NCBI RefSeq assembly: GCF_017573545.1
Contig: NZ_JAGEOK010000016.1
Coordinates: forward strand, 124,001 to 188,000
Origin: Actinomadura nitritigenes
Lineage (GTDB): Bacteria > Actinomycetota > Actinomycetes > Streptosporangiales > Streptosporangiaceae
Direction: 5' to 3'
Length of the DNA stretch: 64,000 nucleotides
The number at the start of each line of letters is the position of its first letter. The first letter of the stretch is position 1. Of the stretch, positions 41,972-51,491 are shown piece after piece. Below the pieces are notes generated by a model. The model did no database searches, had not been told where the DNA came from, and was given only the letters and a program-made list of their open reading frames with translations. The translations under genes and the position numbers were made by a program.

Positions 41972-43807
41972 GTGAACGACCCGGCCACCACCGTCCCGCG
42001 GCGCCCGGGGGAGCGGGCCACGGCCACCCCCGCACCCGCCGCCGCCCGTGCGCCCGCCCACCCGACCGGCACCCGCGCCACCCGCGTCTCCCATGCCGCC
42101 GTCGCCGCGCTGCGGGCGGCCCGCGCGGAGGCCCGCGCCGCCCTCCACCGGCCCCGCAGATCCCTGCTGGTCAAGGACATCGCCCTGTGGGCGGTCCTGG
42201 CGCTGCCCGCCGCGTTCGACCTGGTCTCACCGCTCGACCCGGCGGCCCCGTCCTGGTGGCTGCGGATCGCCGCGCTCGGCGTCCTGGCCGCCGCCGTCGC
42301 GATCTCCCGGACGCGCCCGACCGCCGCGCTGCTCACCGCCATCGCGCTGATCCCCGTGCACGGCAACTTCGTGTTCGCGATGCCCGTCATGTCCTACCTG
42401 ACCGGGCTGCGGACGCCCCGCGCCCGCCCGGTGCTGTGGGGATTCACCACCGTGTTCGCCGCCGGCACCCTCATCAACATCGCCCGCGGCATCGACGTCA
42501 CCACCTGGTTCCCCCTGACGCTGTGGCTGGTGCTGCTCGGCGTCCTGCCCTGGCTCGTCGGCCGCTACTGGCAGCAGTACCAGGAACTCCTGCACGCCGG
42601 CTGGGAACGCGCCGACCGCCTCGAACGCGAGCAGCGCATCACCGCCGAACGCGAGCGCCTGCGCGAACGCGCCCGCATCGCCCAGGACATGCACGACTCC
42701 CTCGGCCACGAACTCGCCCTCATCGCCGTCCGCGCCGGCGCCCTGCAGGTCGCCCCTGGCCTCGAGGACCGCCACCGCGCCGCCGCCGCCGAACTGCGCG
42801 CCGGCGCCGCCGACGCCACCGAGCACCTCCGCGAGATCATCGGGATCCTCCGCGACGACACCGCCCGCCGCGCCGCGGCGGGGGAGACCACCACCGGGGC
42901 CGCGCCGGACGCCGCCGCCCGGCCCGTCCACGAAAGCGTCCACGACCTCGTCGAACGCGCCCGCGCCTCCGGCGTCCCCGTCCGCCTGGACACCGCCGCC
43001 GGCCCGGCCCCCGGCCCCCTCCCGCCCATGATCGCGCTCGCCGCCCACCGGATCGTGCAGGAGGCCATCACCAACGCCGCCAAACACGCACCCGGCGCCG
43101 CGATCACCGTCACCCTCACCCGCCGCGCCTCCGCCACCGGCGGCGCCGACCCTGCCGAGCCCGCCGAGCCCGCCGAGCCCGCGATCACCGTCACCGTCGC
43201 CAACGACGCCCCGCCCGGCGGCCCCGCCCTCCTCCCGCCCGGCGGCGGCCACGGCCTCACCGGCCTCACCGAACGCGCCCGCCTCGCCGGCGGCACCCTG
43301 CACGCCGCACCCGCGACCGGCGGCGGCTTTACCGTCCGCGCCGTCCTGCCCGAGACACCGCCGCCCGGCCCCCGCCCCCTGGACGCCCCCGACGGCCCCT
43401 CCGAATCCGCGCGCCACCTCGAACGCGAACGCCGCCAGGTCCGCCGCGGCCTCATCACCGCCATCGCCGTCCCCGCCGCCCTCATCGCCGCGCTCGGCGC
43501 CGTCATGCTCGGCTACTACACCTACGCCACCCTCAACTCCGTCCTGCCGCCCGCCGACTACGCCGCCCTGCGCGTCGGCGACACCCGCGACCACGTCGAG
43601 CGCCTGCTCCCGCCCGTCCAGGCCACCGAGGCCGGCACCGTCCGCGCCCGCGTCCCCGAACCGCCCGGCGCCCGCTGCCGCTACTACCGCCCCACCGCCG
43701 ACCTGCTCGGCACCGGCCACCTCTACCGCCTGTGCTTCAGCGGCGGCCGCCTCACCGCCAAGGACACCTACAGCACCGCCGACCCCGCCACGAAAGGCCC
43801 CGAGTGA
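41972..43807 (+). CDS. Sensor histidine kinase with extra C-terminal membrane helix and BamE-like domain
   Basis: 611 residues from GTG 41972. An Ala/Pro-rich N-tail, about five membrane helices (65-200), DHp with AQDMHDSLGHELALI, HATPase with HRIVQEAITNAAKHA and GHGLTGLTERA. The kinase ends near residue 470. It then continues: a basic segment, a membrane helix at about 492-516 and a final 95-residue domain with YAALRVGDTRDHVERLLPP, CRYYRP and LYRLCFSGGRL, resembling BamE/SmpA-type sensor domains that would lie outside the cell. Kinases rarely carry a receptor after the ATPase. A PAE repeat (9 nt x3) lies at 43151-43177. Overlaps its response regulator by GTGA. Confidence 0.88.
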   Translation: MNDPATTVPRRPGERATATPAPAAARAPAHPTGTRATRVSHAAVAALRAARAEARAALHRPRRSLLVKDIALWAVLALPAAFDLVSPLDPAAPSWWLRIAALGVLAAAVAISRTRPTAALLTAIALIPVHGNFVFAMPVMSYLTGLRTPRARPVLWGFTTVFAAGTLINIARGIDVTTWFPLTLWLVLLGVLPWLVGRYWQQYQELLHAGWERADRLEREQRITAERERLRERARIAQDMHDSLGHELALIAVRAGALQVAPGLEDRHRAAAAELRAGAADATEHLREIIGILRDDTARRAAAGETTTGAAPDAAARPVHESVHDLVERARASGVPVRLDTAAGPAPGPLPPMIALAAHRIVQEAITNAAKHAPGAAITVTLTRRASATGGADPAEPAEPAEPAITVTVANDAPPGGPALLPPGGGHGLTGLTERARLAGGTLHAAPATGGGFTVRAVLPETPPPGPRPLDAPDGPSESARHLERERRQVRRGLITAIAVPAALIAALGAVMLGYYTYATLNSVLPPADYAALRVGDTRDHVERLLPPVQATEAGTVRARVPEPPGARCRYYRPTADLLGTGHLYRLCFSGGRLTAKDTYSTADPATKGPE

Positions 43808-44466
43808 TCCGCGTCCTGCTCGCCGACGACGAGACCATGATCCGCGCTGGAGTCCGCGCCATCCTGTCCGCCGACCCCGGCATCGACGTCGTCGCCGAGG
43901 CCGGCGACGGCCGCGAAGCCGTCGACCTCACCCTCGCCCACCACCCCGACGTCGCCCTCCTCGACATCCGCATGCCCCGCATGGACGGCCTCACCGCCGC
44001 CGACGAACTGCGCCGCGCCGCCCCCGCCACCGCCGTCGCCATCCTCACCACCTTCGGGGAGGACGACTACATCGCCCGCGCCCTCACCGGCGGCGCCAGC
44101 GGCTTCCTGCTCAAGTCCGGCGACCCCCACGAACTCATCGCCGGCGTCCGCGCCGTCGCCGCCGGCGCCGCGTTCCTGTCGCCCAAGGTCGCCCACCGCG
44201 TCATCACCGAGCTGTCCGGCGGGCGCATGGCCGCCGGCGCCGCCGCCCGCCGCCGCGCCGAAGCGCTCACCCCCCGCGAACGCCAGGTCCTCGCCCTCCT
44301 CGGCGCCGGCCTGTCCAACGCCGAGATCGCCGGCCGCCTCCACGTCGTCGAAGGCACCGTCAAGGCCTACGTCAGCGCCATCCTCACCCGCCTGGACGTC
44401 AAGAACCGCGTCCAGGCCGCCGTCCTCGCCCACGAAGCCGGACTCGTCCACGACCCCACCCCCTGA
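43804..44466 (+). CDS. NarL/LuxR-family response regulator
   Basis: 220 residues from GTG 43804, overlapping the kinase stop. Receiver: LADDETMIRAG with the acidic pair, VALLDIRMPRMDG with the phospho-aspartate, TTFGEDDY and SGFLLKSGDP; LuxR HTH: LTPRERQVLALLGAGLSNAEIA (ends LTPRERQV and SNAEIAGRL). The closest partner is the preceding kinase. Together with the divergent pair it forms two complete systems back to back; cross-talk is possible because both regulators are of the same type. Confidence 0.93.
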   Translation: MIRVLLADDETMIRAGVRAILSADPGIDVVAEAGDGREAVDLTLAHHPDVALLDIRMPRMDGLTAADELRRAAPATAVAILTTFGEDDYIARALTGGASGFLLKSGDPHELIAGVRAVAAGAAFLSPKVAHRVITELSGGRMAAGAAARRRAEALTPRERQVLALLGAGLSNAEIAGRLHVVEGTVKAYVSAILTRLDVKNRVQAAVLAHEAGLVHDPTP

Positions 44467-44483
44467 CCACCCCCTCTCACCTC

Positions 44484-44513
44484 CGGCGGACCCCGCGCGC
44501 GACGGGGCCGCCG
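44484..44513. terminator. Bidirectional hairpin terminator
   Basis: CGGCGG-A-CCCCG (44484-44495) pairs with CGGGGCCGCCG (44503-44513), one bulged A, between the convergent response regulator and ABC permease genes. Confidence 0.55.
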
Positions 44514-44562
44514 CACCGACCACGGCGCGACGGCCCCCGGAGCCCACGTGCGGACGGGCGCG

Positions 44563-45368
44563 TCAGGCGTCCCGGCGCCGCAGCACCACCACACCGCCCC
44601 ACAACGCCGCCACCGCCCACGCCGCCAGGATCGCCGCCCCGACCCCTGCCGGATACGGGCCGTCCCCGTTCATGAAGTGCCGCCCCGCACCGCTCGGCAA
44701 CGCGTCCGCCGCGTGCCGCCCCACGCTCGAACCGGCGTTCTCCAGCAGCATCGGCAGCACCAGAAGGAACAGGAACGCCGTCGTCAACGTCCCCGCCGTG
44801 CTCCGCAGCATCGCCCCCAGCCCCAGCACCAGCAGGCACACCAGCGCCAGATACACCCCCGACTGCAACGCGTCGTCGGCGAACACCACCGACCGGAACC
44901 GGCCCCATCCGCCCAGCACCGGACCCGCGACCGCCGTCCCCACCACGCCCAGCACCACCCCGGCCGGCAGCATCACCCCCGCCAGCACCCCCGCCTTCGC
45001 CGCCAGCATCCGCCCCCGCCGCGGCACCCACTGCAACGTCGACCGGATGCTCCCCGTCGCGTACTCACCGGTGATCACCAGGATCGCCACCGCCACCACC
45101 ACGAACTGGACCATGTCCAGCGCCGCGATCGCGACCCCGCTCACCGACACCACCCCCTGATCGTCCGACGCCACCTCGTTGGTGTTGTTCGACACCGTCG
45201 ACGACGCCAGGATCAGGCACATCAGCCCCATCAGCACGGCCGCGCACGCAAGGCCCCACCACGTCGACCGCACCGACCACAGCTTCGTCCACTCCGCCGC
45301 GACCGCCCCCCGCAGCCCGCCGCCGGCCCGCACCACCCCACCGGACCCGGTCCGCACCGTCGCCGCCA

Positions 45369-45372
<4 letters not shown>
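44563..45372 (-). CDS. ABC-2-type transporter permease
   Basis: 269 residues from GTG 45372 (ATG 45369 possible). Six membrane helices; AEWTKLWSVRSTWWGL at the N-terminus and GEYATGSIRSTLQWVPRRGRML between helices 2 and 3 are the hallmarks of actinomycete DrrB/NosY-like permeases with a leading ABC gene. It starts inside the stop of the ATPase gene. With that ATPase it makes an exporter, likely for a peptide or drug sensed by the neighbouring two-component systems. Confidence 0.9.
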
Positions 45373-46352
<980 letters not shown>

Positions 46353-46508
46353 CACACCGTCCCTCCGGCCCCGACATCCCGACAACGCCAGAACCTAGGC
46401 GGCGGGGGAGCGGCCCCACAGTGCCCGAACGCCACCCCCCGACCCCCACTTTCGACAGGGAACCCGCACCCGCCCGCACCCGTCCGCACCCGTCCACACG
46501 AACGGAAC

Positions 46509-46540
46509 GGGCCGCCCCGGTGCCACCACCGGAACGGCCC
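46509..46540. terminator. Hairpin terminator after PAP2
   Basis: GGGCCG (46509-46514) pairs with CGGCCC (46535-46540) and CGGTG with CACCG inside, separated by a 3x3 internal loop. It lies just downstream of the PAP2 stop (minus strand) and upstream of the ABC promoter. Confidence 0.5.
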
Positions 46541-46557
46541 GCCACACCCGCGGAGCG

Positions 46558-47352
46558 CTACGAACCCGGCCGATGATGCCGCCCCACCGCACCACCCGGC
46601 CCGCCGACGCCCCGCACACCGCCCATCACGTCCGGCATCGTCACCGCCGCATCGTCCATCCGCGTCACACCCGCAGCGCCCGCGGCACCCGCCGGCACCG
46701 GCTGCTGAACCGGCCCCGCACCACCGAACCCCGCACCCGCTGGCGCAGCCACCGGACGCGCCCCCAGCAGCACCGCCGCCACCGGGAACCCCCGCAGGAA
46801 ATCCACTAGCGGCTCGGCCGGCCGCACCAGCACCAGCGCGACCACCGGAGCCACCACCACCCCCACACAGAACCCCGCCGCCACGTCATGCGGGTAATGC
46901 ACACCCACGAACACCCGCGAGAACGCCATCAGCACCGCCAACGGCAGCACCAGCGGAGCCAGCGCCCGCCACACCACCACCAGCACCGCCGCCGACCCCG
47001 CCGCGATCGTCGCGTGATTGCTCGGGAACGACCAGTCCCCAGGCGGCGGACACGACGCGATGTGCACCGCCCCCGCCACCGCCCGGCACGGCCGCTCCTC
47101 CTGGAGGAAGTCCTTCGACACCTCGCTCACCAGATACGCCGCCACCATCGCGAACGGCGCCGACAACGCCAGCCCCATCGCCCGCGCGTCCAGGCCCCGC
47201 GCCCGCCACCAGCCCGCCGCGAACAGCACCGCGAACAACAGCAGACCCGCGTTCGTGCCCACGTCCGCCACCGAATGCACCCACGACGGCGTACCCCACG
47301 CCCACTCGGTGACGTCCCGGTACAGATGCACGCTGAAATCTGGCGCCTGCAT
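46558..47352 (-). CDS. PAP2-superfamily membrane phosphatase
   Basis: 264 residues from ATG 47352 with GAGGGAGA upstream. Five to six membrane helices and the three PAP2 motifs: KDFLQEERPCR, PSNHATIAAGSA and SRVFVGVHYPHDV, giving the vanadate-type phosphatase site on the outer face. Candidate substrates are undecaprenyl pyrophosphate or phosphatidate. The C-terminal 60 residues are Gly/Ala-rich (GAAGAAG) and unlikely to be structured. A PHO-box-like repeat lies 63-84 nt upstream. Confidence 0.9.
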   Translation of the reverse strand: MQAPDFSVHLYRDVTEWAWGTPSWVHSVADVGTNAGLLLFAVLFAAGWWRARGLDARAMGLALSAPFAMVAAYLVSEVSKDFLQEERPCRAVAGAVHIASCPPPGDWSFPSNHATIAAGSAAVLVVVWRALAPLVLPLAVLMAFSRVFVGVHYPHDVAAGFCVGVVVAPVVALVLVRPAEPLVDFLRGFPVAAVLLGARPVAAPAGAGFGGAGPVQQPVPAGAAGAAGVTRMDDAAVTMPDVMGGVRGVGGPGGAVGRHHRPGS

Positions 47353-47414
47353 GCTCTCCCTCACGATCGAGACGACCACCCGACACCACATCAGACACCG
47401 GGCGGACCGTCGAA

Positions 47415-47436
47415 GTTCACCCCACGTTCACCGTCT
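47415..47436. promoter_or_regulatory. PHO-box-like direct repeat
   Basis: Two exact 11-nt units start with GTTCACC at 47415 and 47426 (GTTCACCCCAC, then GTTCACCGTCT). This is the direct-repeat layout bound by PhoP in Streptomyces. It lies upstream of the PAP2 gene, though read on the opposite strand. Confidence 0.45.
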
Positions 47437-47526
47437 CGTAGAGCTTGGCACGACCCGACGATCACCCGCGCCACAAACGCCGCGCATCACCCAGAAGTCG
47501 ACCCCGCACCCCCACCAAAGTCACCC

Positions 47527-48180
47527 CTACCGCCCCTCCGCACGGACGACCCCGCCACCGCCCGCGGCACCCCCATCCCCACCGCGCCGCCTATGCCGCC
47601 GCACGAAACGCACCCCCTCCACCACGCCCGTCACCGACAACGCCAACCCCAACCCCACCGCCACGCCCCGCACCGGATCGTCCTCGAACGCCGCACCGCC
47701 CACATAACCCAGCAACCCGCCGTACAACCCCCATGACACCGCCGCCACCCCCGCGAACACCGAGAACCGCCGCAACGGAAACCCCAACGCACCCATCGAC
47801 ACCGTCACCGCCGTCCGCCCACCCGGCACATACCGCGCCACCACCAGCACCAACCCGCCCCGCTCCGACAACGCACCCCGCGCCCGCACCAACGCCCCGT
47901 ACCGCCGCGTCCCCGGCCGCGCCCGCCGCAGCAACCGCCCGCCCGGCCCCCGCCCCAGCAGATACGCCACATGATCACCGGCGAACGCGCCCGCCGCCGC
48001 CGACACCACCACCAGCGCCAGATCCGGCGAACCCGACGCCGCGTACACCCCGCCCGCGATCACCATGCTCTCGCTCGGCACCACCGGAAAGAACCCGTCC
48101 AGCGCCGCCACCGCGAACAGCACCAGGCAGAACCACGGCGACGACACCGCCGCACCCGCCACATCCAAGATCGAATCCAT
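47527..48180 (-). CDS. DedA-family membrane protein
   Basis: 217 residues. FPVVPSESMVIAGGVYAA, AGAFAGDHVAYLLGR and VARYVPGGRTAVTVSMGAL carry the acidic residue and the paired glycines and arginine typical of DedA, with about five membrane or re-entrant segments. DedA proteins flip undecaprenyl phosphate or related lipids and support proton-motive-force balance. A -10 TAGCGT lies 6 nt before the start. PAP2 is the next gene downstream, so both may act on lipid-carrier recycling. Confidence 0.9.
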   Translation of the reverse strand: MDSILDVAGAAVSSPWFCLVLFAVAALDGFFPVVPSESMVIAGGVYAASGSPDLALVVVSAAAGAFAGDHVAYLLGRGPGGRLLRRARPGTRRYGALVRARGALSERGGLVLVVARYVPGGRTAVTVSMGALGFPLRRFSVFAGVAAVSWGLYGGLLGYVGGAAFEDDPVRGVAVGLGLALSVTGVVEGVRFVRRHRRRGGDGGAAGGGGVVRAEGR

Positions 48181-48186
48181 GCCCCG

Positions 48187-48192
48187 ACGCTA
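48187..48192 (-). promoter_or_regulatory. -10 hexamer TAGCGT of the DedA gene
   Basis: Minus-strand TAGCGT ends 6 nt before ATG 48180, with no ribosome binding site between. Confidence 0.5.
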
Positions 48193-48330
48193 AGAACCGG
48201 ACCACCACCCCCACATCACCCGAAAGCCCACCACCACCCCCCACCATCGACAGGAAGCCGCGCCCCGGCCGCCTACCACAACCAAAACCGATTCGCCCAC
48301 CACAACCCCCGTCCACCACACTCACACCAC

Positions 48331-48966
48331 GTGGGACACCTGCACATATTCGACATGGACGGCACCCTCCTCACCGGAACCACCGCCAACCTCCAACTCG
48401 CCCGCCACCTCGGCACCCTCACCGAACTCCACGCCCTCGAAGCCCGATTCGCCGCCGGCACCCTCGACACCCGCGGCTTCTCCACCGAGATCCACCGCCT
48501 CTGGCACCACCTCACCCCCGACCACGTCGCCGCCGCCTACACCGCAAGCCCCTGGCTCACCGGCATCCCCGACGTCTGCGCCGACATCCGCGCACGCGGC
48601 GAACACTCCGCCGTCATCACCATGTCGCCCGACTTCTTCGCCCGCCACCTCCTCGACCTCGGCTTCGACCACGTCATCGCCTCCCGCTTCCCCCCGCTCC
48701 CGTTCACCGCCGCACCCCTCGACACCAGCGGCATCCTCACCCCCGACGACAAGGTCCGCATCACCGAAGAACTCCGCACCCGCCACCACCTCACCACCGA
48801 CCAATGCGTCGCCTACGGCGACTCCATGTCCGACGCACCCCTCTTCCGCCACCTCACCAACACCATCGCCATCAACGCCGACCACCACCTCGCCGACATC
48901 GCCGCCCTCGACTACCGCGGCACCGACCTCACCGCCGCCTACACCCTCGCCCGCACCCTCCTCTGA
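48331..48966 (+). CDS. HAD-IB hydrolase (SerB-like phosphatase)
   Basis: 211 residues from GTG 48331. HAD motif I IFDMDGTLLTG, motif II ITMSPDFF, motif III lysine in DDKVRITEEL and motif IV AYGDSMSDAPLF, as in the SerB/phosphoserine phosphatase-like class IB with a four-helix cap. The cap (about 17-90) lacks clear phosphoserine determinants, so the substrate is unknown. The longer plus-strand frame upstream overlaps DedA and is a shadow. The gene is unusually rich in CAC and ACC codons, matching the C-rich strand of this region. Confidence 0.86.
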   Translation: MGHLHIFDMDGTLLTGTTANLQLARHLGTLTELHALEARFAAGTLDTRGFSTEIHRLWHHLTPDHVAAAYTASPWLTGIPDVCADIRARGEHSAVITMSPDFFARHLLDLGFDHVIASRFPPLPFTAAPLDTSGILTPDDKVRITEELRTRHHLTTDQCVAYGDSMSDAPLFRHLTNTIAINADHHLADIAALDYRGTDLTAAYTLARTLL

Positions 48967-48997
48967 CCGCGGACCGGGGGAGAGGCCGCCCGGCGCC

Positions 48998-50047
48998 TCA
49001 CCCCCGCTCCACCGGCCCCAGCAACGGATGCACCCGCATCGCCGCCTCCAACTCACCCGGCAGCTCATCCCGATACCGCCCCAGCGTCGACAGATCCGAA
49101 TGCCCCAGCACCCGCCGCACCGCATCCATGTCCGTCGCCGCCGCCAGCAGATGCGTCGCCGTCGTATGCCGCAGCCCATGCGGCGTCACACTCCGCCGCC
49201 GCCCCGGCTCCACCCCCTCCAGCACCCGATCGATCACCGCCTGCACATCACCCCGCGCCAACCGCCGCCCCCGCCACGACAGCAACAACGCCCGCGACTC
49301 CACCCCGCGATCCAGCAGCACCCGCCCCTCCGCCAGATACGCGTCCAGCACCTCCACCACCGGACGCGGAAGCGGCACATCCCGCGTCCGCCCGCCCTTC
49401 CCGAAGATCCGCCAATACCGCATCCCCCCGTTGACGAAGAAGTCCTCCGCGTTCGCCCGCGTCAACTCCGACACCCGCGGCCCCACCGCCGCCAGCAACA
49501 GCACGATCAACCCGTCCCGCAACTCCGTCCGCTGATCCACCCGCCGCCGCGGCGCCGGACCCGCCTCCGCCATCTCCCGCGCGGCCCCCAGCAACCCCTC
49601 CGCCTGCTCCACCGTCAACGCCCGCCGCTCCGCCCGCAACCCGCCCCGATGCTTCGGCCGCACCGTCACCGCCACCATCGGATCCAACTGCACCCACCCC
49701 GCCACCACCGCGTACTTGAAGAACGCCGACACCGACCTGCGGAACCGCGCCTGGGACGACGCGCTCTGCAACGCACCACCACCGTCGGCCCCAGCACCCG
49801 GAGCCCCGCGCCGACGCCCGTCCGGCTTGCGCGCGAACCCCAGCAGCACCTCATCGACGTCCGCCCCCGTCAGATCGTCCAGCACCCGATCCGCACCCGC
49901 CAGCTCCGCGAACGTCACCACGTCCCGCGCGTACACCTCCGCCGACGCCGGCGCCAACGCCCCCGTCGAACACTTCGCCCGGACCATCTCCGCATAACGG
50001 TCCACAGCCTCGGCAACGGTCACACGCTCAAGATCCGCAGGACGCAC
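48998..50047 (-). CDS. Tyrosine recombinase (XerC/D-like integrase)
   Basis: 349 residues from GTG 50047, placed 7 nt after a minus-strand TAGCGT -10; GTG 50023 is an alternative. SAM-like N-domain (VAEAVDRYAEMVRA) and catalytic domain with all six residues: Arg in GPRVSELTR, Lys in GKGGRTRDV, His and Arg in TPHGLRHTTATHL, His in LGHSDLSTL and Tyr in GRYRDE. No excisionase, relaxase or phage gene is nearby, and I could not identify att repeats. It may be a solitary chromosomal recombinase or the last trace of an element. Confidence 0.88.
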   Translation of the reverse strand: MRPADLERVTVAEAVDRYAEMVRAKCSTGALAPASAEVYARDVVTFAELAGADRVLDDLTGADVDEVLLGFARKPDGRRRGAPGAGADGGGALQSASSQARFRRSVSAFFKYAVVAGWVQLDPMVAVTVRPKHRGGLRAERRALTVEQAEGLLGAAREMAEAGPAPRRRVDQRTELRDGLIVLLLAAVGPRVSELTRANAEDFFVNGGMRYWRIFGKGGRTRDVPLPRPVVEVLDAYLAEGRVLLDRGVESRALLLSWRGRRLARGDVQAVIDRVLEGVEPGRRRSVTPHGLRHTTATHLLAAATDMDAVRRVLGHSDLSTLGRYRDELPGELEAAMRVHPLLGPVERG

Positions 50048-50054
50048 CCGCCGG

Positions 50055-50060
50055 ACGCTA
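50055..50060 (-). promoter_or_regulatory. -10 hexamer TAGCGT of the recombinase gene
   Basis: Minus-strand TAGCGT ends 7 nt before GTG 50047, giving a probable leaderless start in the 89-bp gap before the divergent DUF72 gene. Confidence 0.45.
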
Positions 50061-50136
50061 CAACCCGCCACCGACAGAACCGCCCCCGGACGGGTACGAC
50101 CACCGCACCCGACACCCTGGGGGAGAGGAGCCGCCC

Positions 50137-50844
50137 GTGCTGATCGGCACATCCGGATGGCAGTACACCGACTGGCGCGACGTCCTCTACCCGCCCGGCG
50201 TCCCGCAACGTGCCTGGCTGCAACGCTACGGCGAAGTCTTCACTACCGTCGAGAACAACAACGCCTTCTACCGGCTCCCCAAGCGCACCACCTTCGAGGC
50301 CTGGCGCGACAACACCCCACCCGGCTTCGTCATGGCCGTCAAAGCCAGCCGCTACCTCACCCACATGAAACGCCTCAACGACCCCGCCGAACCCGTCGCC
50401 CGCCTCATGGCCGCCGCCGGCGGCCTCGACGACAAACTCGGCCCCGTCCTGCTCCAGCTCCCGCCCACCCTGCAGGCCGAACCCGACCGCCTCGACGCAT
50501 GCCTGCGCCGCTTCCCGGCCGGCGTCCGCGTCGCCGTCGAACCACGCCACCCCACCTGGTGGACCGGCGACGTCCGCCGCGTCCTGGAACACCACGGCGC
50601 CGCCCTGTGCTGGGCCGACCGCCTCGGCCGCCCCCTGACACCCCTCTGGCGGACCACCGGCTGGCTCTACCTGCGCTTCCACGAAGGCCCCGCCGACCCC
50701 TGGCCCCACTACGACGACGAGACGCTCCGCGCCTGGGCCGACCGCCTCGACGGCGCCGACGACGCCTACGCCTACTTCAACAACGACCCCAGGGGAGCGG
50801 CCGTCCGCAACGCCCTGCGCTTCATCGACCTCACGGGCACCTGA
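50137..50844 (+). CDS. DUF72-domain protein
   Basis: 235 residues from GTG 50137 with GGGAGAGGAG 6-10 nt upstream. GTSGWQYTDWRDVLYP at the N-terminus, VKASRYLTHMKRL, LGPVLLQLPPTL, VAVEPRHPTWW and YLRFHEGP are the DUF72 (YecE-like) TIM-barrel motifs, with histidines and carboxylates lining a possible active site. Biochemical role unknown. It is divergent from the recombinase and convergent with YnfA. Confidence 0.9.
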   Translation: MLIGTSGWQYTDWRDVLYPPGVPQRAWLQRYGEVFTTVENNNAFYRLPKRTTFEAWRDNTPPGFVMAVKASRYLTHMKRLNDPAEPVARLMAAAGGLDDKLGPVLLQLPPTLQAEPDRLDACLRRFPAGVRVAVEPRHPTWWTGDVRRVLEHHGAALCWADRLGRPLTPLWRTTGWLYLRFHEGPADPWPHYDDETLRAWADRLDGADDAYAYFNNDPRGAAVRNALRFIDLTGT

Positions 50845-50858
50845 ATCCCGGCGCCAGA

Positions 50859-51191
50859 TCACCCACGCGGCGCATACATGATCAAGGCGACCCCGGCCAG
50901 GCAGACCAGCGCGCCGGCGACGTCCCACCGGTCCGGCCGGAACCCGTCGACCACCACGCCCCACGCCAGCGACCCCGCGACGAACACGCCGCCGTACGCG
51001 GCCAGGACCCGGCCGAAGTCGGGGGAGGGCTGCAACGTCGCCACGAACCCGTAGGCCCCGAGGACGGCCACGCCCGCGACGACCCACCACGGCCCGCGAT
51101 GCTCCCGCCAGCCCTGCCACACCAGCCACGCGCCACCGATCTCCGCCAGCGCGGCCAGCAGGAACAGGGCGATCGAGCGCAGCACGGTCAT
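50859..51191 (-). CDS. YnfA-family (UPF0060) small membrane protein
   Basis: 110 residues from ATG 51191. Four membrane helices; LAALAEIGGAWLVWQGWREH, AYGGVFVAGSLAWG and GFRPDRWDVAGALVCL are characteristic. Homologues are small-multidrug-resistance-like proteins of unproven transport function. The frame upstream of 51191 lacks the family sequence. It borders a 300-bp gene-free, AT-richer stretch. Confidence 0.9.
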   Translation of the reverse strand: MTVLRSIALFLLAALAEIGGAWLVWQGWREHRGPWWVVAGVAVLGAYGFVATLQPSPDFGRVLAAYGGVFVAGSLAWGVVVDGFRPDRWDVAGALVCLAGVALIMYAPRG

Positions 51192-51491
51192 GCCGATCAC
51201 CCTAGGGACCCCGCCGCCGTGAACCGCACACCGTCCAGCAAAGGGACAGAGGGACATAAATTGCTCATACAAGACAGAATCCAGCTTCTGTCCGGTATGA
51301 GACAGAAACGACTACATACATCGCAAGCGCCCTCAGAAGTACCGCATCGTCGACCAGAGCGCCGCGAGCACCCTTTGACCACGCAGAGCAACCCTTGATC
51401 ATCGGCGACGCCCGCCCGCGCCGGGTGCGCGCCCCGGCCGGGGAGTGGCCCCGGCCTTGCGGGCTGGAGCCGAGCGAGAGGATGGCGAGCC
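51192..51491. other. Gene-free, relatively AT-rich region with inverted repeat
   Basis: No reading frame with normal codon bias is seen. GACAGAA (51273-51279) and TTCTGTC (51286-51292) form a perfect 7-bp inverted repeat with a 6-nt spacer, and GACAGAA recurs at about 51301. The local base composition (51250-51350) departs from the rest of the window. It could be an operator region whose gene was lost, or an insertion scar near the recombinase. Confidence 0.5.
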
